60,872 bases of DNA. Source: Paludibacteraceae bacterium. Its GTDB lineage: Bacteria > Bacteroidota > Bacteroidia > Bacteroidales > Paludibacteraceae. This document shows, in pieces, positions 20,467-29,759 of this stretch. The notes beneath the pieces were generated by a model. It was not told the origin of the DNA. It searched no databases and worked only from the letters and a program-made list of their open reading frames with translations. Positions within the stretch are counted from its first letter, which is position 1. Each line of letters opens with the position of its first letter. The stretch covers positions 1 through 60,872 of the forward strand of contig JAFTIM010000012.1 in NCBI GenBank assembly GCA_017456885.1, in the 5' to 3' direction. The position numbers and the translations under genes were made by a program.

Positions 20467-21060
20467 TTATTGTTTTTTACCTATCTCAAAATTGATGGGT
20501 ATGTAGTTTGGAGCCGTTATCTCTGTGGCAAGCACTTTAACGGTAGGTCTTACGTTGATGCAAAGGTGGCTTGGCGTTGTTCCCACACCGAGCAGATTGG
20601 TTGCAAGCGATAGAATGGTTGACGAGTTTTCTTTGGTGACGAGCTGTCGCAAATCCACACTCACATTGATAGGTAAAACGCTCGTGTCTTTGGGAGCCAC
20701 ATAGAAAGGTTGAGCAATATCTCCTTCGGCAATACGAATGCTGTCCAAATTGATTTGGTATGCCATTCGCTCAAATCCCGCTCGCACATCGTTAGGATTT
20801 TCCACATTTAAATTCAGTGTCATATTCACAGGCAACGTCTCCGAAAGACCTCCTATCAAAGCCATGATTTTGGGCAACGAAAATGCCGAAACACCCTCCG
20901 AAACAGCTATATCGGCAATCACGATATTGCTTACCGAATGATACGAGTAGTTACAATCTTTCATTGCCATGGTTTGCGAAGCCATGGTTTTCAGAGCATT
21001 ACACCCCGACAACAAAACAACAACGAACAAAGCCGTCGTAAAAAATCGAACAGATTTCAT
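20467..21060 (-). CDS. Lipoprotein, LEA type 2 (WHy)-like
   Basis: 197 residues with a lipobox (FVVVLLSGC, lipidated Cys near residue 20). The rest contains a pattern as in WHy/LEA-2 domains: MTLNLNVENPNDVRAGFERMAYQ, followed by alternating strand-like stretches and PINVSVDLRQLV. Such domains occur in small envelope lipoproteins of unclear role. It is 4 nt upstream of tcdA. Function is unknown; the domain call is tentative and from pattern only. Confidence 0.65.
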   Translation of the reverse strand: MKSVRFFTTALFVVVLLSGCNALKTMASQTMAMKDCNYSYHSVSNIVIADIAVSEGVSAFSLPKIMALIGGLSETLPVNMTLNLNVENPNDVRAGFERMAYQINLDSIRIAEGDIAQPFYVAPKDTSVLPINVSVDLRQLVTKENSSTILSLATNLLGVGTTPSHLCINVRPTVKVLATEITAPNYIPINFEIGKKQ

Positions 21061-21078
21061 CTTACTATGTTTTTATAA

Positions 21079-21118
21079 ACAAAAAACTACGAAACTCCCA
21101 AACAGAATTTCGTAGTTG
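21079..21118 (-). terminator. Intrinsic terminator of mdh
   Basis: Inverted repeat AACTACGAAA (21085-21094) and TTTCGTAGTT (21108-21117). On the minus strand it is followed by TTTTTTG. It sits between the mdh stop (21141) and the next minus-strand gene. Confidence 0.8.
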
Positions 21119-21140
21119 TCGTTTTCACTTGAAAGAATTT

Positions 21141-22082
21141 TTATAAAATCCCTGAAGCATAAAGAATTGAATTGGTTTTGCGAACAGCCTCCTCGCTTGC
21201 AGCAAGTTTCGCTTTTTCGTCGGCATTCAAATCCAATTCCACAATGCGTTCGATACCCTCTTTCCCGATAATGACGGGCACTCCGATGGTAATGTCTTTC
21301 ATGCCGTATTCACCTTCAAGATAAGCAGCACAAACAATCATTTTTTTCTGGTCTTTGATAATAGACTCTACCAAATACGATGTGGCAGCACCCGGAGCCA
21401 TCCATGCCGATGTACCCAGCAAGCCCGTAAGCGTTGCACCGCCAACCATGGTCGATTTGGCAACCTCGTCCAATTTTTCGGCCGACAAGAATTGAGAAAC
21501 AGGAATACCTTTATAAGTTGCCAAGCGAGTCAAAGGAATCATTGTAGTATCGCCGTGTCCGCCGATAACCAAACCTTCCACCTCGTTAGCATTACATCCG
21601 ATAGCTTGGCTCAAGAAATATTTGAAACGAGAGCTATCCAAAGCACCTCCCATGCCAATCACACGATTGCGAGGAAGACCCAATGTTTTGAGCGAGAGAT
21701 AAGCCATCGGGTCCATCGGATTCGAAACAATCACCAAAATTGCTTCCGGCGAATATTTCAAAATGTTTTGGGCTACCGATTTTACAATGCCGGCATTTAC
21801 ACCGATAAGTTCTTCACGCGTCATACCCGGTTTGCGAGGAAGACCCGAAGTGATAACCACAACATCTGAACCTGCTGTTTGCGAATAGTCGTTGGTAACG
21901 CCTTTCACAACAGAGTCGAAGCCCATGAGTTGTGCCGTTTGCATAATATCCATGGCTTTGCCTTCGGCCAAACCTTCTTTAATATCAATGAGAACAATCT
22001 CATTAGCAACTTCATTTACTGCTAATACATTGGCACAGGTTGCACCTACGTTTCCTGCACCTACTACGGTTACTTTTGACAT
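21141..22082 (-). CDS. mdh: Malate dehydrogenase (NAD-dependent)
   Basis: 313 residues, lactate/malate dehydrogenase family, interconverting malate and oxaloacetate. The NAD-binding loop is GAGNVGATCANVL, the adenosine-binding acidic residue lies in EIVLIDIKEG, the mobile loop is SGLPRKPGMTREELI (two arginines near the substrate, as in malate dehydrogenase), and the catalytic His is in VIGGHGDTTMIPL. Monocistronic: own -7 box upstream and a terminator downstream. It is divergent from lysC. Confidence 0.96.
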   Translation of the reverse strand: MSKVTVVGAGNVGATCANVLAVNEVANEIVLIDIKEGLAEGKAMDIMQTAQLMGFDSVVKGVTNDYSQTAGSDVVVITSGLPRKPGMTREELIGVNAGIVKSVAQNILKYSPEAILVIVSNPMDPMAYLSLKTLGLPRNRVIGMGGALDSSRFKYFLSQAIGCNANEVEGLVIGGHGDTTMIPLTRLATYKGIPVSQFLSAEKLDEVAKSTMVGGATLTGLLGTSAWMAPGAATSYLVESIIKDQKKMIVCAAYLEGEYGMKDITIGVPVIIGKEGIERIVELDLNADEKAKLAASEEAVRKTNSILYASGIL

Positions 22083-22115
22083 AATTTTATTTTTTTAAAA
22101 GTGTTTTACGAAAGA

Positions 22116-22123
22116 CAAAATTA
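22116..22123 (-). promoter_or_regulatory. -7 box of mdh
   Basis: The minus strand reads TAATTTTG, matching TAnnTTTG, 33 nt upstream of the mdh ATG. Confidence 0.5.
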
Positions 22124-22194
22124 CAACATTCTTTCTCATTTAAAGAAATTTTTCCGTAATTATTTTCATAAAAAGCAAAAAACAGTTTCTTTTC

Positions 22195-22202
22195 TATCTT
22201 TG
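22195..22202 (+). promoter_or_regulatory. -7 box of lysC
   Basis: TATCTTTG matches TAnnTTTG, 22 nt upstream of the lysC ATG. No TTTG is seen at the normal -33 spacing. Confidence 0.5.
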
Positions 22203-22224
22203 CAACATCAAATGCGTTTATACT

Positions 22225-23484
22225 ATGAAAATTTTCAAATTCGGAGGTGCTTCGGTAAAATCGGCTGAAGCCATCAAACAGGCGGCAAAAATCATCGGAA
22301 CGGAACACGCTCCTTTAATTGTCGTGGTGTCGGCAATGGGTAAAATGACCAACAAACTGGAGGCACTTTGCAGCGATTATTTTTACAAAAAGAACGGCAT
22401 TGAGGCACATATCGAAGACATTCGTCATTTTCATTACAACATTATCGATTCGCTTTTTGAAAAAAATGCCGAACAGGTGAAAAACAAAATCGAGCGTTTG
22501 CTCCTTGAGCTGCATCAAATAACCGTTTCGGAGCCTTCCCTCTGCTACGACTTTGAATACGACCGTATCGTATCGTTCGGAGAGCGGATTTCCACAGCCA
22601 TCGTTTCCGAATATCTGAATAGCGTTTCGTTGTCGAATCGTTTGGTGGATATTCGCACCGCGTTGAAAACGGACGACAACTATCGCGATGCCAATATCGA
22701 CATTGCCTTGTCGGGCGAATTTTGCAAAAAAGCATTTACTTTCGACGGTGTGCAACGCTATGTTACACAAGGATTTATTGCAGGAACAACCACCAATCAG
22801 ACCACTACGCTCGGGCGTGAAGGCTCCGACTATACGGCAGCCATACTTGCCAATCTGCTCGATGCCGAAAGCGTAACGATTTGGAAAGACGTACCGGGTG
22901 TGATGAATGCCGACCCGAAAATTTTTACCGAAGCGGAAATTATGCCACGAATATCGTACAAAGAGGCTGTCGAACTATCGCACTGCGGCGCTCAAATAAT
23001 CCATCCGAAAACGATAAAACCGCTGCAAAACAAGGATATTCCTTTACGGGTAAAGTCGTTTGTAAACCCCGAAGCAGAGGGAAGCGTCATTCTCTCTATC
23101 AAAGAAAAAATGGAGATGCCTCCTGTTTATATTGTCAAAAAAAATCAGTTATTGCTCACGCTTTCGCCTCGCGATTTTTCGTTTGTGGCAGAAGAGAAGC
23201 TAAGCCATATTTTTGCAACCTTGGCAAAGTACCGACTCAAACTTCACTTGGTACAACAATCGGCCATCAACTTTACGTTCCTTATCGACTACAACGCTCA
23301 AACATTCGATGCTTTCATCGACGAACTCCAACAAACCTACGAAGTGTTGTACAACAAAAACGTAACTCTGTTGACCATTCGCCATTACAACGAACGCATC
23401 ATCGAAAAACTCACCACCGGCAAAAACATTTTGGTAGAGCAACGCTCGCGACTAACGGCACGATTTGTAATCAATGAAAACTAA
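22225..23484 (+). CDS. lysC: Aspartate kinase (monofunctional)
   Basis: 419 residues. It phosphorylates aspartate, the first step to lysine, threonine, methionine and diaminopimelate. The kinase domain (about 1-285) opens KIFKFGGASVKSAEAIK and contains TTTLGREGSDYTAAILA and WKDVPGVMNADPKIF. Tandem ACT domains for feedback control occupy about 300-419. There is no homoserine dehydrogenase fusion, which in this phylum is often found in a second paralogue. The next gene starts 12 nt after the stop, so the two are likely cotranscribed. Confidence 0.94.
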   Translation: MKIFKFGGASVKSAEAIKQAAKIIGTEHAPLIVVVSAMGKMTNKLEALCSDYFYKKNGIEAHIEDIRHFHYNIIDSLFEKNAEQVKNKIERLLLELHQITVSEPSLCYDFEYDRIVSFGERISTAIVSEYLNSVSLSNRLVDIRTALKTDDNYRDANIDIALSGEFCKKAFTFDGVQRYVTQGFIAGTTTNQTTTLGREGSDYTAAILANLLDAESVTIWKDVPGVMNADPKIFTEAEIMPRISYKEAVELSHCGAQIIHPKTIKPLQNKDIPLRVKSFVNPEAEGSVILSIKEKMEMPPVYIVKKNQLLLTLSPRDFSFVAEEKLSHIFATLAKYRLKLHLVQQSAINFTFLIDYNAQTFDAFIDELQQTYEVLYNKNVTLLTIRHYNERIIEKLTTGKNILVEQRSRLTARFVINEN

Positions 23485-23496
23485 TTTTATAACATC

Positions 23497-25545
23497 ATGA
23501 AAAAAATAATAGTTATGGTTGCCGCTCTGCTATTGGGAGTAAGTTGCGGACAACAAAAAAATGAAGAAAAAATGGGAACTATTTCGGAAAAAACGATTCT
23601 TTCGACCATCGAACAACTAAAAAACAGCGCACCTGAAAGCGACATTTCGCTGATAGAAAGAGGCGTACGCCATGCAAGCAGTTTTTGGAAAGAGAGCGAC
23701 GGCTCCGAAAGCGAATTTCAAGCATTTTGCATTGAGAATTTTGCCAAAACAGCAGACGAAAAAGCCGTGCTTTTCGAAAAAATACAGCACAATCTGGAAA
23801 TTCTCTACGGCAACTACAACGTAATCAGTCTGCAACTGAAAGAGCCGTTGCATTTGGCAGGAGATGCACCAACCAACATCGACGAACGATTTGGAGCATT
23901 AGATCCTTATGCACACCTTTCCGACGACATGTTTCAATCGAAAATCGCATTTGCCATATTACTTAATTTTCCTGCTTATTCACTCGAAGAGAAAAATCGT
24001 TTAGGAAAAGATTGGAGCCGACAGCAATGGGCTTACGCACGTTTGGGCGATATGTTCGATTCGCGTGTGCCGGCCTCTGTCAATCAACGGATAGCCACCG
24101 ATGCCACCATTTCGGAAAATTACATTTCGAATTACAACATCGTAATGGGAAATCTCCGCAACGAAAGCAATCAACAACTTTTCCCCGACGGTATGTTGCT
24201 CATTTCGCATTGGGGATTGCGCGACGAACTAAAATCGAACTATGCCAATGCCGATGGCAACGGACTCGAAAAACAGCGTATGATTTACAGCGTGATGAAA
24301 CACATTGTCAATCAAACCATTCCTCAACAAGTGATTAACAACGACGAATATGTGTGGTATCCTATCTCTAATAAGGTTTTCAAAAACGAGCAACCTTGCG
24401 AAGCGACTGCGGAGGCAAATACGCGTTACGAAATGCTCCTCAACAACTGCCGCTCGCTGATGGCTGCCGATGCCTACTGCCCAACGCACAGCACCTACTT
24501 GCAACGTGCGTTTAATCAGGCTATGGAGGTTTCCGACGACGAAATTGAACGCATGTTTACACAAGTCATCGCGTCCGACGAAGTGAAGTGCGTAGCACAA
24601 CTTATCGAGCAGCGTTTAGGACGAAAATTGGAGCCTTTCGACATTTGGTACGATGGGTTTAAAAGTCGCAGCACGCTCAACGAAGAGGATTTAAGCAAAA
24701 AGACGAGAGCTTGTTACCCCGACACAAAAACTTTTGAAGCCACGTTGCCTCTTTTGTTGGAAAAAATAGGTTTCTCGAGCGACACGACACAAAACATCTG
24801 TAAAAAAATCACGGTAGATGCTTCGCGCGGAGCAGGACACGCTTGGGGAGCCCAAATGCGTTCGGACAAAGCACACTTGCGCACACGCGTTGCCGCCGAC
24901 GGAATGGATTACAAAGGATACAACATTGCCGTACACGAATTCGGGCACAACGTAGAACAAACCATTTCGCTGAACTATGTGGACAATTACATAATGAACG
25001 GCGTGCCGAGCACTGCATTTACCGAAGCTCTGGCTTTTGTTTTTCAAGTTCGCGACCTTGAATTTTTAGGCATTTCTTCGGAAAACAACGCCCAAAAAGA
25101 CGCCCTTCAAACACTCGATATTTTTTGGGGTTGCTACGAAATCATGGGTGTTTCGTTGGTCGATTTGTACACTTGGCGATGGCTGTACGAACATCCCGAT
25201 GCAAGTGTCGAGGAGTTGAAAAACTGCGTTTTAAATTACGCAAAGCAGGTTTGGAACAACTATTATGCTCCGATTTTAGGAGAAAAAGATTCCCCGATTT
25301 TGGCCATCTACTCGCACATGATAAAAATACCGCTGTATTTGCCGAACTATCCTTACGGGCATTTGGTCCAATTTCAGTTGGAGGAATTCTTTAAAGGGAA
25401 AAATATCGGAACGGAATTGTTGCGCATTTATCCCGCAGGCAGATTGACGCCCAACCTTTGGATGCAGCACGCAGTGGGTTCCGATGTAAGCATTCGTCCG
25501 ATGCTCGAAGCAACAAAGCAGGCTGTGAAAATTTTAGCAAATTAA
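23497..25545 (+). CDS. Gluzincin metallopeptidase lipoprotein
   Basis: 682 residues. A lipobox (LLLGVSC) follows the signal peptide. The zinc motif HEFGH (in AVHEFGHNVEQTIS) is followed about 28 residues later by TEALAFVFQ, the spacing of a third glutamate ligand in gluzincins such as the M2/M3 peptidases. The C-terminal part (YPYGHLVQFQLEEFF; GRLTPNLWMQHAVG) also resembles oligopeptidases of that clan. It probably trims peptides in the periplasm or at the surface. It follows lysC by 12 nt. It is unrelated in sequence to the M49 enzyme at 15328-17364. Exact peptidase family is unresolved. Confidence 0.78.
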   Translation: MKKIIVMVAALLLGVSCGQQKNEEKMGTISEKTILSTIEQLKNSAPESDISLIERGVRHASSFWKESDGSESEFQAFCIENFAKTADEKAVLFEKIQHNLEILYGNYNVISLQLKEPLHLAGDAPTNIDERFGALDPYAHLSDDMFQSKIAFAILLNFPAYSLEEKNRLGKDWSRQQWAYARLGDMFDSRVPASVNQRIATDATISENYISNYNIVMGNLRNESNQQLFPDGMLLISHWGLRDELKSNYANADGNGLEKQRMIYSVMKHIVNQTIPQQVINNDEYVWYPISNKVFKNEQPCEATAEANTRYEMLLNNCRSLMAADAYCPTHSTYLQRAFNQAMEVSDDEIERMFTQVIASDEVKCVAQLIEQRLGRKLEPFDIWYDGFKSRSTLNEEDLSKKTRACYPDTKTFEATLPLLLEKIGFSSDTTQNICKKITVDASRGAGHAWGAQMRSDKAHLRTRVAADGMDYKGYNIAVHEFGHNVEQTISLNYVDNYIMNGVPSTAFTEALAFVFQVRDLEFLGISSENNAQKDALQTLDIFWGCYEIMGVSLVDLYTWRWLYEHPDASVEELKNCVLNYAKQVWNNYYAPILGEKDSPILAIYSHMIKIPLYLPNYPYGHLVQFQLEEFFKGKNIGTELLRIYPAGRLTPNLWMQHAVGSDVSIRPMLEATKQAVKILAN

Positions 25546-25584
25546 ATTACTGAAATATTTCTTTAATTATCGGAATAATTGAAT

Positions 25585-25617
25585 TACTTTTGCACTTTAA
25601 AACCATAGTGCAAAAGT
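25585..25617 (+). promoter_or_regulatory. Perfect 11-bp inverted repeat overlapping the nqr -7 box
   Basis: ACTTTTGCACT (25586-25596) and its exact complement AGTGCAAAAGT (25607-25617) are separated by 10 nt and followed by TTTTTTCTTTC. The left arm contains the -7 box TACTTTTG (25585-25592) that best serves nqrA, 67 nt upstream of its ATG. The palindrome could be the terminator of the upstream peptidase gene, an operator for nqr, or both. Confidence 0.65.
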
Positions 25618-25659
25618 TTTTTCTTTCAAAAAGATACATATATTATCAATCAAGTAATT

Positions 25660-27018
25660 ATGACAAACGTTATCAAAATTAAACGTGGACTACAGATTGA
25701 CATTGCAGGTGCGCCCGCACCCGTTGTGGCAAGTATGAACCAATCGGAATTGGTTGCTATCAGTCCTGACGATTTTAACGGGATTGTTCCAAAAGTGCTT
25801 GTAAAAGAGGGAGACGCAGTAAAAGCGGGTACTCCCGTTTTTTACGACAAAAAGCATCCTGAACTTAAAATCGTTGCTCCTGTAAGCGGTATTGTGCAAG
25901 AAATTGCTCGCGGTGAACGTAGAAAATTGCTTTACGTTTCCATTCGACGCGACACGACAATTGCTTACGAAACATTTGAGAAACCGAATCTCGAATCGGA
26001 ACGTGAAGAGCTGCATCGTGCAATACTCAACGCAGGTTTCGGTGCATTTATCAAACAACGCCCTTACGATGTGGTCGCCAATCCGGATTTGACACCGAAA
26101 GCGATTTTTGTTTCGGGCTTCGATTCGGCGCCTTTGGCTCCCGACAGCAATTTCGTAGTTAAAGGACAGGGTGCCGAATTACAGGCAGGATTAAAATTGT
26201 TGGCAAAACTCACCGATGGTAAGGTTTATTTTTCGATTGCCAAAAATGCAGCTCCCGAATTAAAAATGATGCAAGGAGTGGAAATCAACATTTTTGACGG
26301 AGTTCACCCTGCCGGAAATGTCGGTGTTCAAATCAACAAACTGAACCCCATAAACAAAGGTGAAGTGGTTTGGACAATGAACCTGCAAGACGTCATTGCT
26401 TTGGGACGTTTTGTAAACAAAGGTATCGTCGATTTGACAAAATACGTTGCTCTGACAGGTCCGGAGGTTTATTCGCCTTGCTATTTCAAAACCATAGTTG
26501 GCACGAACATCAACCCGATTGTTGTTGGCAATGTATATAAAGAGAATAAGTTGCGCTACATCAGCGGGAACGTACTGACCGGAACGCAAGTTACCGACAA
26601 CGGGTATCTGCACGCTTTCGATTCGCAAATCACCGTCATCAAAGAAGGCGACGAGGCCGACGAATTGATAGGTTGGCTTTCGCCACGCTTTAACAAATTC
26701 AGTGCAAGTTTGAGTTATCCGTGGCAACGTTTTGCAAAATTCTGCAAATGCACATTCGATTTTGATGCCCGTTTGTTGGGCGGACGCCGTGCCATTATCA
26801 TGAGTGGCGAATACGATAAAGTGTTCCCGATGGACATCATGCCCGAACAGCTCATCAAAGCCATGATTGCAAAAAATCTGGATCAGATGGAAGCGCTTGG
26901 CGCTTACGAGGTTGCTCCCGAGGATTTTGCCTTGTGCGAGTTCGTTTGCACATCGAAATTGGAATTGCAGCACATCGTTCGCGAAGCATTGGACTATATG
27001 AGAAAAGAACTTGAATAA
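25660..27018 (+). CDS. nqrA: Na+-translocating NADH:quinone reductase subunit A
   Basis: 452 residues, cytoplasmic subunit of the NQR sodium pump, which oxidises NADH, reduces quinone and exports Na+. It begins with the conserved IKIKRGLQIDIAGAP, followed by a biotinyl-lipoyl-like domain (KVLVKEGDAVKAGTPVFYDKKHPELKIVAP), a Rossmann-like middle, and SLBB-like and C-terminal regions near the quinone site. First of six nqr genes. Confidence 0.96.
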   Translation: MTNVIKIKRGLQIDIAGAPAPVVASMNQSELVAISPDDFNGIVPKVLVKEGDAVKAGTPVFYDKKHPELKIVAPVSGIVQEIARGERRKLLYVSIRRDTTIAYETFEKPNLESEREELHRAILNAGFGAFIKQRPYDVVANPDLTPKAIFVSGFDSAPLAPDSNFVVKGQGAELQAGLKLLAKLTDGKVYFSIAKNAAPELKMMQGVEINIFDGVHPAGNVGVQINKLNPINKGEVVWTMNLQDVIALGRFVNKGIVDLTKYVALTGPEVYSPCYFKTIVGTNINPIVVGNVYKENKLRYISGNVLTGTQVTDNGYLHAFDSQITVIKEGDEADELIGWLSPRFNKFSASLSYPWQRFAKFCKCTFDFDARLLGGRRAIIMSGEYDKVFPMDIMPEQLIKAMIAKNLDQMEALGAYEVAPEDFALCEFVCTSKLELQHIVREALDYMRKELE

Positions 27019-27042
27019 TCGGTCTTGAAAATTTTGTTAGAT

Positions 27043-28245
27043 ATGAAATTTATTAAAAATATTGTAGAGAAAATCAAGCCTACTTTCAGCGAAGGCGGAA
27101 AGTTGGCAGCGTTTCATTCGCTATTTGACGCAATAGAAACGTTTTTGTTTGTTCCTAACGAAACAGCAAAAAACGGTACTCACATTCACGATGCCATCGA
27201 CACGAAGCGTTCGATGTTTACCGTTGTGGTGGCGCTATTGCCGGCAATGCTTTTCGGTATGTGGAACGTGGGTTACCAACATTTCATTGCCATCGGTCAG
27301 CAAGCCAACTTCTTTGAGCAGTTTGCATTCGGACTTTTAGCCGTTTTGCCTACGTTGTTGGTTGCCTATGCAGTCGGTTTGGGCATTGAGGTGATTGTTG
27401 CCCAAGTCAAAAAAGAAGAGGTTGCCGAGGGATTTTTCGTAACGGGATTTTTGATTCCGATGATTGTGCCCATCGACACACCGCTTTGGATGACAGCCGT
27501 GGCAACCGCTTTTGCCGTGATTTTTGCAAAAGAGGTTTTCGGAGGAACCGGTTACAACATTTTCAATGTTGCGCTCATCACGCGTGCGTTTCTGTTCTTT
27601 GCCTATCCTACGGCAATGAGCGGCGACAAAGTATGGGTACGCACCCGCGACGCATTTTGGTGGGGAGCAGGCAATCCTGTTGACGGATTTTCGGGGGCAA
27701 CACCTCTCGGGCAGTTGGGTACATCTGCTTCGGGTTCACCCGTATTCAGCGACACAATGGGGCAAACAGCCGGTTTTTGGGACGCATTTATCGGATGGAT
27801 ACCCGGATCGGTAGGCGAAACTTCCACTTTGGCTATTTTGCTTGGAGCCATCTTATTGATTGCCACAGGTGTTGCAAGTTGGAAAATCATGCTTTCGGTA
27901 TTTGCAGGAGGGGCTTTCACGGCATTGCTGTTCAATGTATTCGGTCCTGAAACTGCCATTGCCAACCTGCCTTGGTACGAGCATTTGGTATTAGGCGGCT
28001 TTGCATTTGGTGCCGTATTTATGGCTACCGACCCCGTAACGGCAGCCCGTACCGAAACAGGTAAATGGATTTACGGTTTCTTGATCGGTGCGATTGCCAT
28101 TGTGGTGCGCGTACTCAACCCCGGTTACCCCGAAGGTATGATGCTTGCCATTTTGTTGATGAACATTTTCGGATGCTTCATCGATTGGTGTGTGGTGCAA
28201 AGCAACATCAAAAAACGTATGAAACGTGTCAAACAAATTAAATAA
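27043..28245 (+). CDS. nqrB: Na+-translocating NADH:quinone reductase subunit B
   Basis: 400 residues from ATG 27043; a TTG at 27025 would add six residues and is unlikely. Polytopic membrane subunit that forms much of the Na+ path and carries FMN and riboflavin. The covalent FMN threonine lies in FSGATPLGQ, and VMATDPVTAARTETGKW is a family signature. About ten hydrophobic segments are visible. It follows nqrA after 24 nt and precedes nqrC by 11 nt. Confidence 0.96.
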   Translation: MKFIKNIVEKIKPTFSEGGKLAAFHSLFDAIETFLFVPNETAKNGTHIHDAIDTKRSMFTVVVALLPAMLFGMWNVGYQHFIAIGQQANFFEQFAFGLLAVLPTLLVAYAVGLGIEVIVAQVKKEEVAEGFFVTGFLIPMIVPIDTPLWMTAVATAFAVIFAKEVFGGTGYNIFNVALITRAFLFFAYPTAMSGDKVWVRTRDAFWWGAGNPVDGFSGATPLGQLGTSASGSPVFSDTMGQTAGFWDAFIGWIPGSVGETSTLAILLGAILLIATGVASWKIMLSVFAGGAFTALLFNVFGPETAIANLPWYEHLVLGGFAFGAVFMATDPVTAARTETGKWIYGFLIGAIAIVVRVLNPGYPEGMMLAILLMNIFGCFIDWCVVQSNIKKRMKRVKQIK

Positions 28246-28256
28246 CGATAAACATC

Positions 28257-29072
28257 ATGGCTACAAAAACATATAAATGCAAGGTTTGCGGATATATTTA
28301 CGAGGGAGAAAATCCTCCTGAGGTATGTCCCGTTTGTAAGGCTCCCGCTTCCGAGTTTGAACTTATAAACGACGGGAAAAAGGAGAAAAAAGGAATTAAC
28401 AAAAACAGCAATGTTTACATTATGCTTTACACAACCATCATTGTGGTGATAGTGGCATTGCTTTTGTCGATTACTTCGGGAGCTCTGAAAGAGCGTCAGG
28501 CTGCCAACATCGAGTTGGACAAAAAGAAACAAATACTTTCGTCGTTGCCGGCAGTAAATCTTGAAGGTACCGATGCCGCCGAAGTTTTCAAAAGCACCAT
28601 CAAACAAATCGTTGTGCTGAACGCCGCAGGCGAAGTTGTAAAAGAACTCAACCCCGTAAAAGATTTCAACTACGAAACACAAGAGGGGGAAGTATTGGTG
28701 TTCAAAGCCGAAATAGAAGGTACCACCAAGTGGATTATTCCTTTGGACGGCAAAGGACTTTGGGGTGCTATTTGGGGATACATTGCCTTGAACGACGACA
28801 AAAATACGGTGTATGGCGTATTTTTCAATCATGCAAGCGAAACCCCGGGCTTGGGAGCAAACATCGCTACCGAGGCTTTCCAAACACAATTTGAGGGCAA
28901 ACACATTATGCAAAACGGCGAATTTGCTTCGATTGCCGTAATGAAAGCCGGACAAAAAGCCGATGGGAAAGACCAAGTAGATGCTATTTCGGGCGGTACC
29001 ATTACGAGTAAAGGTGTAGAAGATATGCTCAAAACCTGTATTGAAAAATACACTCAATTTTTGAAAAAATAA
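28257..29072 (+). CDS. nqrC: Na+-translocating NADH:quinone reductase subunit C with N-terminal rubredoxin-like domain
   Basis: 271 residues. Residues 1-38 are a rubredoxin-like domain of the rubrerythrin type: C8-x2-C11 (KCKVCGYIYEG) and C24-x2-C27 (VCPVCKAPASEFE), able to bind one iron. A charged linker, one membrane helix (about 50-72) and a normal NqrC body follow, with the covalent FMN threonine in DAISGGTITS. Usual NqrC proteins start just before the membrane helix, so the iron domain is an addition. The N-terminus of NqrC is cytoplasmic, placing the domain on the NqrF side of the membrane. The frame is continuous and the domain starts at the only sensible ATG, 11 nt after nqrB, so this is a real fusion and not an overlap artefact. 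Confidence 0.93.
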   Translation: MATKTYKCKVCGYIYEGENPPEVCPVCKAPASEFELINDGKKEKKGINKNSNVYIMLYTTIIVVIVALLLSITSGALKERQAANIELDKKKQILSSLPAVNLEGTDAAEVFKSTIKQIVVLNAAGEVVKELNPVKDFNYETQEGEVLVFKAEIEGTTKWIIPLDGKGLWGAIWGYIALNDDKNTVYGVFFNHASETPGLGANIATEAFQTQFEGKHIMQNGEFASIAVMKAGQKADGKDQVDAISGGTITSKGVEDMLKTCIEKYTQFLKK

Positions 29073-29094
29073 TGACTTTTTAGGAGGAGATATA

Positions 29095-29721
29095 ATGAAA
29101 CTTAGTGATAAAACAAAACAAACGTTGTTGGGGCCGTTGAGTTCGAACAACCCTGTTATTATGCAGGTGCTGGGTATCTGCTCGGCATTGGCAGTAACGG
29201 TAGAGTTGAAGCCCGCTTTGGTAATGGGGCTTTCGGTAACTATCATTGTAGCATTGGCAAACGTGATTATTTCACTTATCCGCAACACCATTCCGAGCAA
29301 TGTGCGTATCATTGTGCAATTGGTTGTGGTAGCCACCGTGGTTACCATTGTGAGCGAAGTGCTCAAGGCCTTTGCCTACGATGTGAGCGTACAACTCTCG
29401 GTGTACATCGGATTGATTATTACAAACTGTATCTTGATGGGTCGCCTCGAGGCGTTTGCTATGGGCAACAAACCTTGGGATTCGTTTCTCGACGGATTGG
29501 GCAACGGCTTTGGCTACGCATGGATTTTGGTAGTAGTGGCTTTCTTCCGCGAATTGCTGGGTAGCGGCAAACTGCTGGGATTCCAAGTAATTCCCCAATG
29601 CGTGTACGATGCCGGTTATGTAAACAACGGCTTGATGATGATGCCTTCGATGGCGTTGATTTTGGTGGCTTGCATTATCTGGGTTCATCGCTCAATAAAT
29701 AAAGACTTACAAGACAAATGA
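29095..29721 (+). CDS. nqrD: Na+-translocating NADH:quinone reductase subunit D
   Basis: 208 residues, integral membrane subunit paired with NqrE; the two together hold an iron centre inside the membrane. Six hydrophobic segments are visible, with the conserved TNCILMGRLEAFAMGNKPWDS, including the Cys that ligates the metal. An AGGAGG-like site (taggaggagat) precedes the ATG, unusual among these genes. In most genomes nqrE follows directly; here 640 nt with debris and another gene intervene. Confidence 0.95.
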   Translation: MKLSDKTKQTLLGPLSSNNPVIMQVLGICSALAVTVELKPALVMGLSVTIIVALANVIISLIRNTIPSNVRIIVQLVVVATVVTIVSEVLKAFAYDVSVQLSVYIGLIITNCILMGRLEAFAMGNKPWDSFLDGLGNGFGYAWILVVVAFFRELLGSGKLLGFQVIPQCVYDAGYVNNGLMMMPSMALILVACIIWVHRSINKDLQDK

Positions 29722-29759
29722 GATAATTTTCATTATATAGTAGCATTTGGAACGGGTAA

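Noticed and set aside
28125-29366. 413-codon open frame on the minus strand
   Set aside because: Antisense to nqrB, nqrC and nqrD, which have clear motifs.
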